Part shown: positions 50,378-59,527 of the stretch, piece after piece
Position numbering within the stretch: position 1 is the stretch's first letter
How the letters are laid out: the number at the start of each line of letters is the position of its first letter
Source: Rhizomicrobium sp.
GTDB lineage: Bacteria > Pseudomonadota > Alphaproteobacteria > Micropepsales > Micropepsaceae
Direction of reading: 5' to 3'
Length of the DNA: 64,000 nt
Assembly: GCA_037200985.1 (NCBI GenBank)
Contig: JBBCGJ010000001.1
Location: 654,756-718,755 of the forward strand
Notes under the pieces: model-generated
Seen by the model: only the letters and a program-made list of their open reading frames with translations
The model's database searches: none
What the model was told of the DNA's origin: nothing
Program-made: the position numbers and the translations under genes

Positions 50378-52147
50378 ATGGCGAAGACGGTTGGAGACTT
50401 CCTGTTCGAACGGCTCAGCCAGTGGCAGGTGCGCCGCGTCTTCGGCTATCCCGGCGACGGCATCAACGGCATCGTCACCGCGCTCGGCCGCGCCGGCGAC
50501 GCCATCGAATTCGTCCAGGTCCGCCACGAGGAGGAGGCCGCCTTCATGGCGTCGGGCCACGCCAAGCTGACCGGCGAGGTCGGCGTCTGCCTCGCCACGT
50601 CCGGTCCCGGCGCGATCCATCTGCTCAATGGCCTGTACGACGCGAAGCTCGACCGCCAACCGGTCGTCGCCCTGGTGGGCCAGCAGGCGCAGGCCTCGCT
50701 CGGCGGCCATTTCCAGCAGGAAGTCGATCTTCTCTCGCTGTTCAAGGACGTCGCGTCGGACTTCGTGCAGGTCTGCAACACGCCGGCGCAGGCGCGCCAT
50801 CTGATCGACCGCGCCTTCCGCATCGCCAAGGCGCAGCGCACCGTCACCGCGATCATCTTCCCCAATGACGTGCAGGAATCCCCAGCGGCCGAGTCCGGCC
50901 ACGTCCACGGCACCATCCACACCGGCACCGACTTCGCACAGCCCGTGATCGTGCCGGCGCAAGTCGATCTCGAACGCGCCGCCGGCATCCTCAACAAGGG
51001 CGAGCGAGTCGCCATGCTGATCGGGCGTGGCGCGGCGAATGCCGAGAACGAGGTGATCTCGATTGCCGACGTGCTGCAGGCCGGCGTAGCCAAGGCGCTG
51101 CTCGGCAAGGCGGTGCTGCCCGATGATCTGCCATTCGCCACCGGGCAGATCGGCCTCCTCGGCACCAAGGCATCCTACGAATTGATGCGTAACTGCGACA
51201 CCTTGCTGATGATCGGCTCGACCTTTCCCTATAGCGAGTTCCTTCCCAAGGAAGGGCAGGCGAAAGCGGTTCAGATCGACATCGATCCCACCATGCTGTC
51301 GCTGCGCTATCCGATGGACGTCGCGCTCCAGGGCGATTGTGCGCTGACCTTGCGCGCGCTCCTGCCGCTGCTGGCGCCCAAGCCGTGGGGCAAATGGCGC
51401 GAGACCGTCGAGAAGAACGCCGCCGCGACCTGGGACGAGGAAGACAAGAAGGCCCATCTGTCAGCCGATCCGCTGAACCCAGAACTGTTCTTCTGGGAAT
51501 TCACCAAGCACCTGCCGGAGCGCGCAATCATCGCCGTTGACACCGGCATGTCGACCACCTTCTTCGCCCGCGCGGTGAAGATGCGCCGCGACATGAAGCT
51601 CGCGATCTCCGGGACGCTGGCGACGATGGGCCCGGCAATCTCTTTCGCGACCGCCGGCAAGTTCGCCTTTCCCGACCGGCCGGCCATCGCCTTCGTCGGC
51701 GACGGCGCGATGCAGATGCTCGGGCTCAACGCCTTCGTTACCGTCGCGAAATACTGGAAGCAGTGGACCGATCCGCGCTTCGTGGTGGCGGTGCTGAACA
51801 ACCGCGATCTCAACATGGTGACGTGGGAGCTGCGCGGCCTGGGCGGCGCACCCAAGGTCGCCGCGACCCAGGAGCTGCCCGATCTCGACTATGCCGCCTA
51901 TGCCCGCATGCTCGGCCTCGCAGGCTTCACCGTCGACAAGCCGGGCGATGTCGACCGTGTGTGGGAGGAAGCGCTCTCCGCCGGCCGGCCCGCGATCATC
52001 GACGTCAAGGCCGATCCCAACGTCATCGCGCTGCCGCCCCATGCAACCTTCGAACAGACCAAGAACTTCTTCCTTGCGATGGCCAAGGGCGACGAGGATC
52101 GCCACGCGGTGCTGTCGCAGCTCTACAAGCAATTGGCCGCCGCTTGA
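50378..52147 (+). CDS. Thiamine-diphosphate enzyme (pyruvate oxidase/acetolactate synthase family)
   Basis: A 589-residue three-domain ThDP enzyme: VRHEEEAAFMASGHAKLTG with the catalytic Glu near the N-terminus, a central FAD/nucleotide-type domain, and the C-terminal ThDP motif GDGAMQMLG...NN. The family includes pyruvate oxidases, oxalyl-CoA decarboxylases and acetolactate synthases; no regulatory ilvN follows. The next gene is a cytochrome c overlapping by four bases, so a membrane-linked pyruvate (or 2-oxoacid) oxidase passing electrons to cytochromes is an attractive inference. ATG 50378 has GGAGA five bases upstream; ATG 50366 is possible. Confidence 0.88.
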   Translation: MAKTVGDFLFERLSQWQVRRVFGYPGDGINGIVTALGRAGDAIEFVQVRHEEEAAFMASGHAKLTGEVGVCLATSGPGAIHLLNGLYDAKLDRQPVVALVGQQAQASLGGHFQQEVDLLSLFKDVASDFVQVCNTPAQARHLIDRAFRIAKAQRTVTAIIFPNDVQESPAAESGHVHGTIHTGTDFAQPVIVPAQVDLERAAGILNKGERVAMLIGRGAANAENEVISIADVLQAGVAKALLGKAVLPDDLPFATGQIGLLGTKASYELMRNCDTLLMIGSTFPYSEFLPKEGQAKAVQIDIDPTMLSLRYPMDVALQGDCALTLRALLPLLAPKPWGKWRETVEKNAAATWDEEDKKAHLSADPLNPELFFWEFTKHLPERAIIAVDTGMSTTFFARAVKMRRDMKLAISGTLATMGPAISFATAGKFAFPDRPAIAFVGDGAMQMLGLNAFVTVAKYWKQWTDPRFVVAVLNNRDLNMVTWELRGLGGAPKVAATQELPDLDYAAYARMLGLAGFTVDKPGDVDRVWEEALSAGRPAIIDVKADPNVIALPPHATFEQTKNFFLAMAKGDEDRHAVLSQLYKQLAAA

Positions 52148-53328
52148 TCCTCCGGCTCGCGCTTCTGCTGGTACTCGTGGCCGGCAACGCCGCCGCGCAG
52201 ACGGCGATCGAGCGCGGTCGCTATCTCGCTGTTCTCGGCGACTGCGCCGGCTGTCATGACACGCCGCACGGGGCGCCGTTCGCGGGTGGACAACCGCTCT
52301 CCGCGGTGTTCGGGCGGGTCTATTCCTCCAACATCACGCCGGATCCGCAGACCGGTATCGGACGGTGGTCGGCGGACGATTTCTACAACGCCCTGCACGA
52401 CGGAGTGCGGCCCGACGGCGCCCATCTCTATCCGGTGTTTCCGTATCCCTATTTCACCCATACGAGCCGTACAGACAGTGACGCGCTGTTCGCCTATCTC
52501 AAGATGCAGAAGCCAGTGCATTATCGGCCACCCGCCGCCGAGATGATCTTCCCGTTCAATATCCGTACCTCGGTTTGGTTTTGGAACCAGCTCTTTGTGA
52601 ATACCGCGCCCTTGCCACAAGGCCGCGACGCGCAGTGGAACCGGGGCAATTTCCTCGTCAACGGCCCCGGCCATTGCGCCGAGTGCCATACGCCCAAAAA
52701 CCTTTTGTTCGGTGATCGCGACTCACGCGCCTTCACCGGCGAGATAATGGACAACTGGTTCGCCGCCAACCTAACCGGCAGCAGGCCGGACGGTCTTGGC
52801 GCATGGACTGCCGCCGAGATCGCCGGCTATCTGAAAACCGGCGTCGGCCCGCACGCCACGGCTGTCGGTCCGATGCAGGACGTCGTCTCGTACTCCACGC
52901 GGTTGATGAGCGACGCCGATCGTGCGGCCATTGCGGCCTATCTCAAATCTCTGCCGCCGCAGAAAAGAGATACGCCGAACCCTCAAGCCCCGGCCCAGAT
53001 GGCTGCCGGAGAGGCGGTGTTCGTCGAAATCTGCTCGGTTTGCCACAAGATCGGCGCGCGCGAGCAGCTCGGCGGGTTCCCCCTCCTGGCGCATAACACG
53101 CTGGTGCAGGGGCGCAATCCGGTGACCGTGCTGCGCGTCATTCTCGGCGGCTCGCAGTCTATCGGTCTCAAGGACACGAAGATGCCCTATTCGATGCCGT
53201 CCTTCGCGACATTGAGCAGTGAGGACATCGCCGCCGTCGCGACCTATATCCGCAACGCCTGGGGCAACCGCGCCCCTCCGGTGACGGCAGCGCAAGTCGC
53301 GGCGCTGCGAACAGCCGTCGGCCGTTGA
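52144..53328 (+). CDS. Triheme cytochrome c (alcohol/aldehyde dehydrogenase subunit type)
   Basis: A 394-residue secreted cytochrome with signal peptide (LALLLVLVAGNAAAQ) and three heme-c sites: CAGCH at 34-38, CAECH at 178-182 and CSVCH at 297-301. The arrangement equals the cytochrome subunit of membrane alcohol or gluconate dehydrogenases, yet no such dehydrogenase is adjacent; the partner is the upstream TPP enzyme. The TTG start overlaps that gene's stop by four bases. Confidence 0.88.
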   Translation: MILRLALLLVLVAGNAAAQTAIERGRYLAVLGDCAGCHDTPHGAPFAGGQPLSAVFGRVYSSNITPDPQTGIGRWSADDFYNALHDGVRPDGAHLYPVFPYPYFTHTSRTDSDALFAYLKMQKPVHYRPPAAEMIFPFNIRTSVWFWNQLFVNTAPLPQGRDAQWNRGNFLVNGPGHCAECHTPKNLLFGDRDSRAFTGEIMDNWFAANLTGSRPDGLGAWTAAEIAGYLKTGVGPHATAVGPMQDVVSYSTRLMSDADRAAIAAYLKSLPPQKRDTPNPQAPAQMAAGEAVFVEICSVCHKIGAREQLGGFPLLAHNTLVQGRNPVTVLRVILGGSQSIGLKDTKMPYSMPSFATLSSEDIAAVATYIRNAWGNRAPPVTAAQVAALRTAVGR

Positions 53329-53334
53329 ACCCGC

Positions 53335-53359
53335 GGAACGCGGTCTGCCTTCGTTCGTT
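53335..53359 (+). promoter_or_regulatory. EcfG-type promoter for the DUF4142 gene
   Basis: GGAAC (53335-53339) and CGTT (53356-53359) with a 16-base spacer, 37 bases before the ATG. It begins just after the cytochrome stop. Confidence 0.75.
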
Positions 53360-53396
53360 CGCGCAAGTGAAGGGTGAGCCCAGAGAGGAAAGTTCC

Positions 53397-53963
53397 ATGA
53401 AACCGCACATTGCCGCGCTGTTCGTCTCCGCCGCGCTGATCGCCGCACCAGGCACCGTGTCGGCGAAGGAGATTCTCGGCATCGGCACCCCCGATGCCAC
53501 CCAGTTCCGCGCCAAGGCGAGCGCCAGCGACGCGTTCGAGATCCTGTCCAGCAAGATCGCCCTCACCCACGCGACGCGCGACGACATCAGGGACTTCGCC
53601 CAGATGATGATCCACGACCATACCGCTAGCACCGACAAGCTCGTGGCGCTGGGCGGCATCAGCAAGGCGAGCCTCAAGACCAAGATGGAGCCCGGGCCGG
53701 ACGGCAAATACCGGACCAACGACTTGCTCGACAGCGATCATTCGACGGAGCTGAACAGCCTGGATTCCAAGTCGAACCGTGACTTCGACAAGACCTATAT
53801 CGCCGACCAAGTGAAGGGTCATGAGGACGCCGTGGCGCTGCTCGACGAGTATTCCCGCAATGGCGATAACGCCAAGCTCAGGGCGTTTGCGCGCGAAATC
53901 CTTCCCACGGTGCGCGAGCACCTGGCCAAGGCCAAGGCTCTGCAGCAGCAGATCGGCGCGTAG
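53397..53963 (+). CDS. DUF4142 periplasmic protein
   Basis: A 188-residue secreted protein with a signal peptide ending near VSA, then a ferritin-like helical bundle with the DUF4142 pattern (DIRDFAQMMIHDHTAS, YIADQVKGHEDAVALLDEY). DUF4142 proteins are common periplasmic stress proteins of unknown function. GAGAGGA precedes the ATG, and an EcfG-type promoter lies upstream. Confidence 0.87.
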   Translation: MKPHIAALFVSAALIAAPGTVSAKEILGIGTPDATQFRAKASASDAFEILSSKIALTHATRDDIRDFAQMMIHDHTASTDKLVALGGISKASLKTKMEPGPDGKYRTNDLLDSDHSTELNSLDSKSNRDFDKTYIADQVKGHEDAVALLDEYSRNGDNAKLRAFAREILPTVREHLAKAKALQQQIGA

Positions 53964-53983
53964 CGTCCTGCCGATGCGTTAAG

Positions 53984-54008
53984 GCGCGGTCGGCACGGCC
54001 GCGCTTTT
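53984..54008 (+). terminator. Rho-independent terminator after DUF4142
   Basis: Arms GCGCGGTC (53984-53991) and GGCCGCGC (53997-54004) pair over a 5-base loop and are followed by TTTT and a second T-rich run. Confidence 0.7.
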
Positions 54009-54017
54009 CGCTTTTTC

Positions 54018-54185
54018 TTAAAGAATGTCCTCGAGTCGCACCGGAATATGCCGCACGCGCTTGCCGGTGGCGTGATAGACCGCGTTCACCACCGCCGCAT
54101 TCATGCCGACATTGCCGAGCTCGCCGACCCCCTTGATGCCGAGCGGGTTCACGATCGAATCTTCTTCGACGCGCTCGATGCGCCC
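54018..54185 (-). pseudogene. 3' remnant of a molybdopterin-binding xanthine dehydrogenase-type subunit
   Basis: The last 45 residues read VNPLGIKGVGELGNVGM...VRHIPVRLEDIL, the unmistakable C-terminus of XdhA/aldehyde-oxidase large subunits, which are normally more than 700 residues. The frame opens only into AT-rich non-homologous sequence near 54190, so the rest of the gene has been lost. Confidence 0.75.
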
Positions 54186-54244
54186 GATTTGTGCACACGT
54201 GACCATCATGGTAATATTGTTGAAATTCATTGGAATAGATCATC

Positions 54245-54778
54245 ATGAACGTCCGCCGCATCGTGACCGGCCGAAACGGCGAGGGAAAATCGGTTTTCGT
54301 ATCTACCGACTCTGCGCCAAATGCACACGACTATGTTCACATTCCCGGTATGTCGAGCACGCAAATCTGGTCGACACCGAGCTCTCCGCTTCTGCCTTCG
54401 GACGTCGAGGATCCCACCCTAACGTCGCGAAGCGTCGTACCGCCGGTTGGCGGCACGCAATTTGTGTTTCTGAAGCTCCCACCCGACTCGGTCATGCAGA
54501 GCCCGCACTTCGATCCAAGCGCCGCGACCGAGGAAAATAAGAAAGTCATATCGGGGTTGGCCGAATGCTTCGAACCGGACGGGATGCACACGACCGACAC
54601 GATCGACTACGGGATTGTTCTGGACGGCGAAGTATGGCTCGAGCTGGATGACGGCCGCGCGGAACATCTGCGCCAACACGACGTGATCATCCAGAACGGT
54701 ACCCGCCATGCGTGGCGAAACAAGAGCAACCGGCCCGCACTTCTCGCTTTCGTGTTGATTGGCGCACGTCGCGCCTGA
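54245..54778 (+). CDS. Cupin-domain protein
   Basis: A 177-residue cupin. The C-terminal half contains TIDYGIVLDGEVWLELDDG and LRQHDVIIQNGTRHAWRN, the two cupin motifs, with a His in the second. The N-terminal half is of the kind seen in small cupins of aromatic-degradation clusters. Function unknown; metal binding is likely weak because the first motif lacks the usual HxH. The start directly follows an AT-rich junction. Confidence 0.78.
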   Translation: MNVRRIVTGRNGEGKSVFVSTDSAPNAHDYVHIPGMSSTQIWSTPSSPLLPSDVEDPTLTSRSVVPPVGGTQFVFLKLPPDSVMQSPHFDPSAATEENKKVISGLAECFEPDGMHTTDTIDYGIVLDGEVWLELDDGRAEHLRQHDVIIQNGTRHAWRNKSNRPALLAFVLIGARRA

Positions 54779-54804
54779 CGTGATTGGCGGTCGGGGATCG
54801 CACG

Positions 54805-55476
54805 TTAAGCCTGTAAGCCGCGCACGTGAGGCGTCAAGGGCATGCGAACTTCTCCCCGCCGAATGGGCACGCACGTGTCGGGAAAGTCCTGGACAAATTC
54901 AATACCGGAATCACGGGCCCACATGAGATAGCGTTCCAGGAATGCCATTGCACCCGCCGGAACGTCATGACCGCTTGGGCGATCGTGCAGGACTAGCAAC
55001 GGCCAGTCGCTGTCACGGGACGCGTGCTGCGCATCTGTCACCCACGCGTCCGCTGCCACGCCACGATCGCGCGGAATGTGCGTCCACAGCACCAACGTGC
55101 CACGATGCGCGACGAGATGGTCACGGGCGGCCGGGCTCAGCGCGTGCGGGCCAAGCGTACCTCGGGAATTGGGCCGAAACAGTCGCGCCTCGTGAGCCAA
55201 CGGACCCAAAAGCGTATCCACATCTCCGATCTCGCGCTCCGCGACCTCGCGATCCGGCCGATCGCCGAGGGGCACGCCGTGCGTCATGGAATGATTGCCG
55301 ATCCAATGTCCCTCCCGATGCGCTCTCTGCGCCAGGCCACGTGCTTCGGGAAGCAACAAGTGCTTGCCGACGACAAAAAACGTGACACGAACACCATGCG
55401 CCTTGAGTACGTCGAGTACATGGTTGGTGATGCCCGGCGTGGGACCATTGTCGAACGTAAGCGTCACGCGCTTCAT
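54805..55476 (-). CDS. Polysaccharide deacetylase (NodB-like)
   Basis: A 223-residue NodB-fold protein. Motif 1 reads TFDNGP, where the usual second Asp (a metal ligand) is Asn; motif 2 NHSMTH keeps both metal-binding histidines. It may act on an amide other than chitin-like sugars. ATG 55476 is preferred over TTG 55503, because the ATG starts the canonical MKRVTLTFDNGP and lies after the upstream stop. Confidence 0.8.
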   Translation of the reverse strand: MKRVTLTFDNGPTPGITNHVLDVLKAHGVRVTFFVVGKHLLLPEARGLAQRAHREGHWIGNHSMTHGVPLGDRPDREVAEREIGDVDTLLGPLAHEARLFRPNSRGTLGPHALSPAARDHLVAHRGTLVLWTHIPRDRGVAADAWVTDAQHASRDSDWPLLVLHDRPSGHDVPAGAMAFLERYLMWARDSGIEFVQDFPDTCVPIRRGEVRMPLTPHVRGLQA

Positions 55477-55489
55477 GAACCTAGCCTTC

Positions 55490-56554
55490 TCAGGCGCCGA
55501 CAAGTTCGAGCCGTACCCTCTCCGCAGCTGTGCAGAGGTTTTTTAAGCGCGCGAAGGCAACATCACGGCTCATATACTTCATGCCGCAGTCCGGCGCCGG
55601 TAGAAGCCGGTCTGGCGAGATGAACTTGAGCGCCTCACGAATTCGCGCCGCGACAACATCGACGGGCTCGGCCTCATCGGTCGAGTGATCCAGGACGCCG
55701 AGTGCAACGTCCTTGCCCGCAAGATCCCTCAAGACACCGACGTCCAGTTTCGGCTGGGCCGCCTCTATCGAAATTTCCTGCACGGTGGACTCCGAGAGTT
55801 CGGACAGGAACTCATAGGCATTGGGCTTTTGTCCCTTGCGCAGGAACGCATAGCCAAAGCAGACATGCACCGCCGTGCGTGCGTGCAAGCCCTCGACCGC
55901 CCGATTGAGCGCGCGTACCCCGACCTGCCGTGCCGCCCGCGGGTCGTTGCGAAACCACGGCTCGTCGAATTGGATCACATCGATGCCGGTGTCCTGAAGC
56001 AGGCGCGCTTCCGTGTTCAGCGCCGCCGCGAACGCCAGCGCCAGCGCCTCGGGATCGCCGTAGTACTCGTCCACCACCAGCTGCGCGAGCGTGAATGGGC
56101 CGGGCAGCGTGACCTTGGCGGTCCGACGTGTCCGCGTCCGCAGAAACTGTGCCCATTCCACTTCGACGGGCGCACGGTGGAGAATCGGGCCAACGACCCG
56201 CGGTACTTTCACTTCGCGTCCCACCCGGTTCAGGATGGAAGCAGGCGCATCGTGGTCCAAGCCCGACAGGGATTGCGAAAAGTGATTGGTATAGCTGACG
56301 CGGCAAATTTCGCCGTCCGTCACCACGTTGAGACCGGCCTCTTCCATGTCGTGGATCGCGATGGCCGTTGCGTCTCGCAGCGCCTCTTCGCGCACGTCTG
56401 GTTCAACCCGCCAGAGTTCGTCCATGCTGACGCGCGGCACGAATTGTCCGAGCAATACCGCCCTGTTGACCAGCCAGGCGGGCTGCGGATAGCTGCCCAC
56501 GACCGACGTTCTCAGTAAACGTCCGGCTCCAGGTTCGGGCACAAGCTCGCTCAT
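55490..56554 (-). CDS. MetE C-terminal-like methyltransferase
   Basis: A 354-residue single-domain homologue of the catalytic half of cobalamin-independent methionine synthase. Zinc-ligand regions HVCFGY and PAPDCGMKY are present, and VVGSYPQPAWL marks the N-terminus. Such short MetE-like proteins often transfer or remove methyl groups on substrates other than folate. It lies 15 bases after the SDR gene in the same direction. Confidence 0.85.
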   Translation of the reverse strand: MSELVPEPGAGRLLRTSVVGSYPQPAWLVNRAVLLGQFVPRVSMDELWRVEPDVREEALRDATAIAIHDMEEAGLNVVTDGEICRVSYTNHFSQSLSGLDHDAPASILNRVGREVKVPRVVGPILHRAPVEVEWAQFLRTRTRRTAKVTLPGPFTLAQLVVDEYYGDPEALALAFAAALNTEARLLQDTGIDVIQFDEPWFRNDPRAARQVGVRALNRAVEGLHARTAVHVCFGYAFLRKGQKPNAYEFLSELSESTVQEISIEAAQPKLDVGVLRDLAGKDVALGVLDHSTDEAEPVDVVAARIREALKFISPDRLLPAPDCGMKYMSRDVAFARLKNLCTAAERVRLELVGA

Positions 56555-56569
56555 GGAAGACCGGCACGG

Positions 56570-57352
56570 TCAGACGAGGCCCGCATAGGATCCTCCATCC
56601 AATTGAAGGTTTTGGCCGGAAATGAAGGCGCTCTGGGCGCTGCACAGGAACGCGCAGGCGGCGCCGAACTCCTCGGGGGTTCCAAAGCGCTTGGCGGCTA
56701 TCGTCAAGGCGATTTGCGCCCGCGCCTCGCCAATCGTGATGGATTTCTCCTCCATCATTCGGGCGGCCATGAATGCCTGCCGAGGTGTATCGATGCGCTC
56801 GGGCAGGAGGTTGTTTATCGTCACGTTGTCGGCAGCGACCTCGAGGGAAATCGCCTTGCAGGCGGCGGTGAGACCGGTTCGCGCCGCGCTGGACAGCGCC
56901 ATTCTATAGCGCGGCGACTTCACCATGGCCGAGGTGATGTTGACGATCCGTCCGAAGCGCCGGCTGCGCATGCCCGGCACGACGGCGCGCAGCAGCATGA
57001 GCGGCGCGATCATATTGGCTTCCAGAGCATGCAGCCACGCCGCACGGTCCCAATCCTCCAGACGGCCGGGCGGCGGTCCCGCATTGTTGTTGATCAGAAT
57101 GTCCGGATCGGGGCAGCCGGCGAGAAGAGCCGTTCGTCCGGCTTCGCTCAGGATGTCCGCGGCGACAAATCCGATCCTTGCGTCCGGAAACTCGGATGCG
57201 AGGTCCGCACGGGCCCGTTCGAGCTTTTGCGCATCGCGCCCGTTTATCAGGACTTCCGCGCCTTCGCGCACCAGGGCACGCGCGCAGGCGAGCCCCAGAC
57301 CCTGCGAGGACGCGCATACGATGGCTTTGCGTCCGGAAATGCCCAAGTCCAT
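56570..57352 (-). CDS. SDR-family protein lacking the Tyr-Lys catalytic pair
   Basis: A 260-residue SDR fold. The cofactor loop is ASSQGLGLACA and NNAG is intact, but where YxxxK is expected the sequence reads SSAARTGL, so Tyr becomes Ser and Lys becomes Arg. This substitution is known in a subgroup of 3-oxoacyl-ACP-reductase-like proteins. Activity may be altered or absent. ATG 57352 starts MDLGISGRKAIV. It is within the same minus-strand cluster as the aldehyde dehydrogenase. Confidence 0.82.
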   Translation of the reverse strand: MDLGISGRKAIVCASSQGLGLACARALVREGAEVLINGRDAQKLERARADLASEFPDARIGFVAADILSEAGRTALLAGCPDPDILINNNAGPPPGRLEDWDRAAWLHALEANMIAPLMLLRAVVPGMRSRRFGRIVNITSAMVKSPRYRMALSSAARTGLTAACKAISLEVAADNVTINNLLPERIDTPRQAFMAARMMEEKSITIGEARAQIALTIAAKRFGTPEEFGAACAFLCSAQSAFISGQNLQLDGGSYAGLV

Positions 57353-57402
57353 CTGCCGACTCCGCGATTGGGAAAGCGATATTCCGTTCGGGCGACTGTC
57401 TC

Positions 57403-58845
57403 TCAGCTTCGTGCCGCCGGCGCGCTGCTGCCCAGCAACGCTTTCACTTCCAGATATTCCTCCAGGCCGAACACGCCGCCTTCGCGACCGTTGCCCGACC
57501 GCTTGTAACCGCCGAACGGTGCAAACCCGTCCGGCGGCGCGCCGTTGAGGTAGACACGCCCCGTGCGAAGCCGGCGCGCGACATTGCGTGCCCGGTCCGG
57601 ATCGGACGAGGTGACCCAGCCTGCCAGGCCGTATGGCGAGTTGTTGGCAATCGCGACCGCCTCGTCTTCGCTTTCGTAAGGAAGAATGGACAGCACCGGA
57701 CCGAAGATTTCCTCCTGCGCGATGGTCGCGTGGCGCTTCACATTCCCGAAGACCGTGGGTCGGACGTAGAAGCCGCGCCGGAGCCCGGGCGGCCGACCGG
57801 TTCCGCCGGTGACAAGAGTCGCGCCCTCCTCGATTCCGGCCGCGATCAGGCGCTGTATCTTCTCGAACTGTCCCTTGTAAGCGACGGGACCCATCGTGGT
57901 GGCCGGGTCGTTCGGATCGCCCACGACAAAGGCCTCGGCCGCGGCCTTCGCGATCGCCAAAGCCTGCGCGTGCTGCGACGCATGTACAAGCATCCGCGTC
58001 GGCGCCTGGCACGATTGGCCGCTTCCGACATAGCAACGCTGCACCCCCCACGTCACCGTTCTCTCGATATCGGCGTCCGGAAGGACGATATTGGCGGACT
58101 TGCCGCCGAGCTCCTGATGCACGCGCTTGACGCTGTCGCTCGCCGCGCGCGCGACCGCCGCACCTGCGCGCGTAGAGCCCGTGATCGAAACCATGTCGAC
58201 ATCCGGGTGCGATGCGATACGCTGCCCAACCGTCTCGCCGTCGCCGTTGACGAGATTGAAGACGCCCCTGGGCACATTGGCTGCATGCATGACCTCGGCG
58301 ACGATGAGGGGACTGAGCGGGGCGTACTCCGAAGGCTTCACGACGACGGTGCATCCCGCGGCCAGGGCCGAAACGACTTTGGTTATCATCGTGCCCACCG
58401 GCACGTTCCACGGCGTGATGAGCCCCGCCACGCCGATCGGTTCGCGCACGATGAGCGTCGTGCCCAGCGTCTGCTCGAACGCATAGGATTTCAGCGTCGT
58501 TATGGCGTTGCGCAGCGTGGTAAGCGCTCCCTCGGCATGAAACGAGCGCGCAAAGGCCGCCGGCGCACCCATTTCCGCTGTCACCAGAGCCGCGATTTCG
58601 CCTACCCGCGACTGATAAGACGCGACGATCGACTCGAACAGCGCTATCCGCTCGTCTTTGCTCCAGCGCCCATAGGATTCGAAGGCGGATCGCGCCGCGG
58701 CGGTGGCCTTTTCGACGTCGGCCGCGCTTCCCATGCTCACGGACGAAAAGGGCGCTTCAGTCGCCGGATTAACGACGTCGATCTGCCGCGGAAATGCCGG
58801 CTCGACCCACTCCCCGTCGATGTAGAACTGATGTTCGTGTGGCAT
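57403..58845 (-). CDS. Aldehyde dehydrogenase
   Basis: A 480-residue NAD(P)-dependent aldehyde dehydrogenase with the catalytic Cys279 in GSGQSCQAPTR and general-base Glu245 in QELGGKSAN; TPWNVP and the GSTRAG loop bind cofactor. Oxidises an unknown aldehyde to acid in the predicted catabolic pathway. Follows the VOC gene on the minus strand after 45 bases. Confidence 0.92.
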   Translation of the reverse strand: MPHEHQFYIDGEWVEPAFPRQIDVVNPATEAPFSSVSMGSAADVEKATAAARSAFESYGRWSKDERIALFESIVASYQSRVGEIAALVTAEMGAPAAFARSFHAEGALTTLRNAITTLKSYAFEQTLGTTLIVREPIGVAGLITPWNVPVGTMITKVVSALAAGCTVVVKPSEYAPLSPLIVAEVMHAANVPRGVFNLVNGDGETVGQRIASHPDVDMVSITGSTRAGAAVARAASDSVKRVHQELGGKSANIVLPDADIERTVTWGVQRCYVGSGQSCQAPTRMLVHASQHAQALAIAKAAAEAFVVGDPNDPATTMGPVAYKGQFEKIQRLIAAGIEEGATLVTGGTGRPPGLRRGFYVRPTVFGNVKRHATIAQEEIFGPVLSILPYESEDEAVAIANNSPYGLAGWVTSSDPDRARNVARRLRTGRVYLNGAPPDGFAPFGGYKRSGNGREGGVFGLEEYLEVKALLGSSAPAARS

Positions 58846-58890
58846 GACTTCACATGGTTTTGGTGGATCGTCGGGCGCCGCGCGGCCGGC

Positions 58891-59442
58891 CTAGTGCTGC
58901 CGCCAATCGTTGTTCGGCCGGCGCTCGCCGGCTTGCCATGCCGCGAGCGACCGGCGCGCGGTGCGGGCCTGGTACGCCTCGATCGATGCGATGTCGGGAG
59001 CGTCGAGCGTGAACTCGACAATGAGTCCGTCCGGGTCGGTGAGATAGAGGGACTTGCAATAGCCGTGATCGATGTCGCGGGTCTTCACGCCTGCGGCCAG
59101 GCAGCGCGAGCGGATCGAATCCTGTGTCTCCTCGTCCACCGAAAGCGCGATGTGATGGTACAGATTCTTCGGCTCTCCACCGCCGTACACGCGCTGCTGG
59201 GTCTCGGGATTGGCGAAGGTGAAGAATGCGAGCGCGCTCCCGTCGGCCAGGCCGTAGAAGGAATGGCAATAGGCTTCGCCCTTGAGGTTTTCGGAGATCT
59301 CGATCCAGGTCGCGCGCAAGGGTAGGCCGAGGACGTCCTCATAAAAGGCCCGGGTCCGTTCCTGATCGGCAACGACGAATGCGTTGTGATGCAGCCGAAG
59401 GGGCGGCTCAGCACTTCGCACTGTCCCGGTGTTGTCCGTCAT
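58891..59442 (-). CDS. VOC-superfamily (glyoxalase/extradiol dioxygenase-like) protein
   Basis: A 183-residue protein with two beta-alpha-beta-beta-beta units. Probable metal ligands are the His in LHHNAFVV, the His in YHHIALSV and the Glu in LIVEFTLD, the set used by extradiol dioxygenases. Substrate unknown. ATG 59442 is chosen; a longer open frame upstream overlaps the intergenic operator. Divergent from the LacI-family regulator and probably controlled by it. Confidence 0.85.
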   Translation of the reverse strand: MTDNTGTVRSAEPPLRLHHNAFVVADQERTRAFYEDVLGLPLRATWIEISENLKGEAYCHSFYGLADGSALAFFTFANPETQQRVYGGGEPKNLYHHIALSVDEETQDSIRSRCLAAGVKTRDIDHGYCKSLYLTDPDGLIVEFTLDAPDIASIEAYQARTARRSLAAWQAGERRPNNDWRQH

Positions 59443-59527
59443 GTCGCTCTTCCTTCTTCCGGCGCCGCGATCCTCGCGCCACGCAGGCCCCGATCCAGAC
59501 AGAACGAAACTACCAGCATTGCGCATC

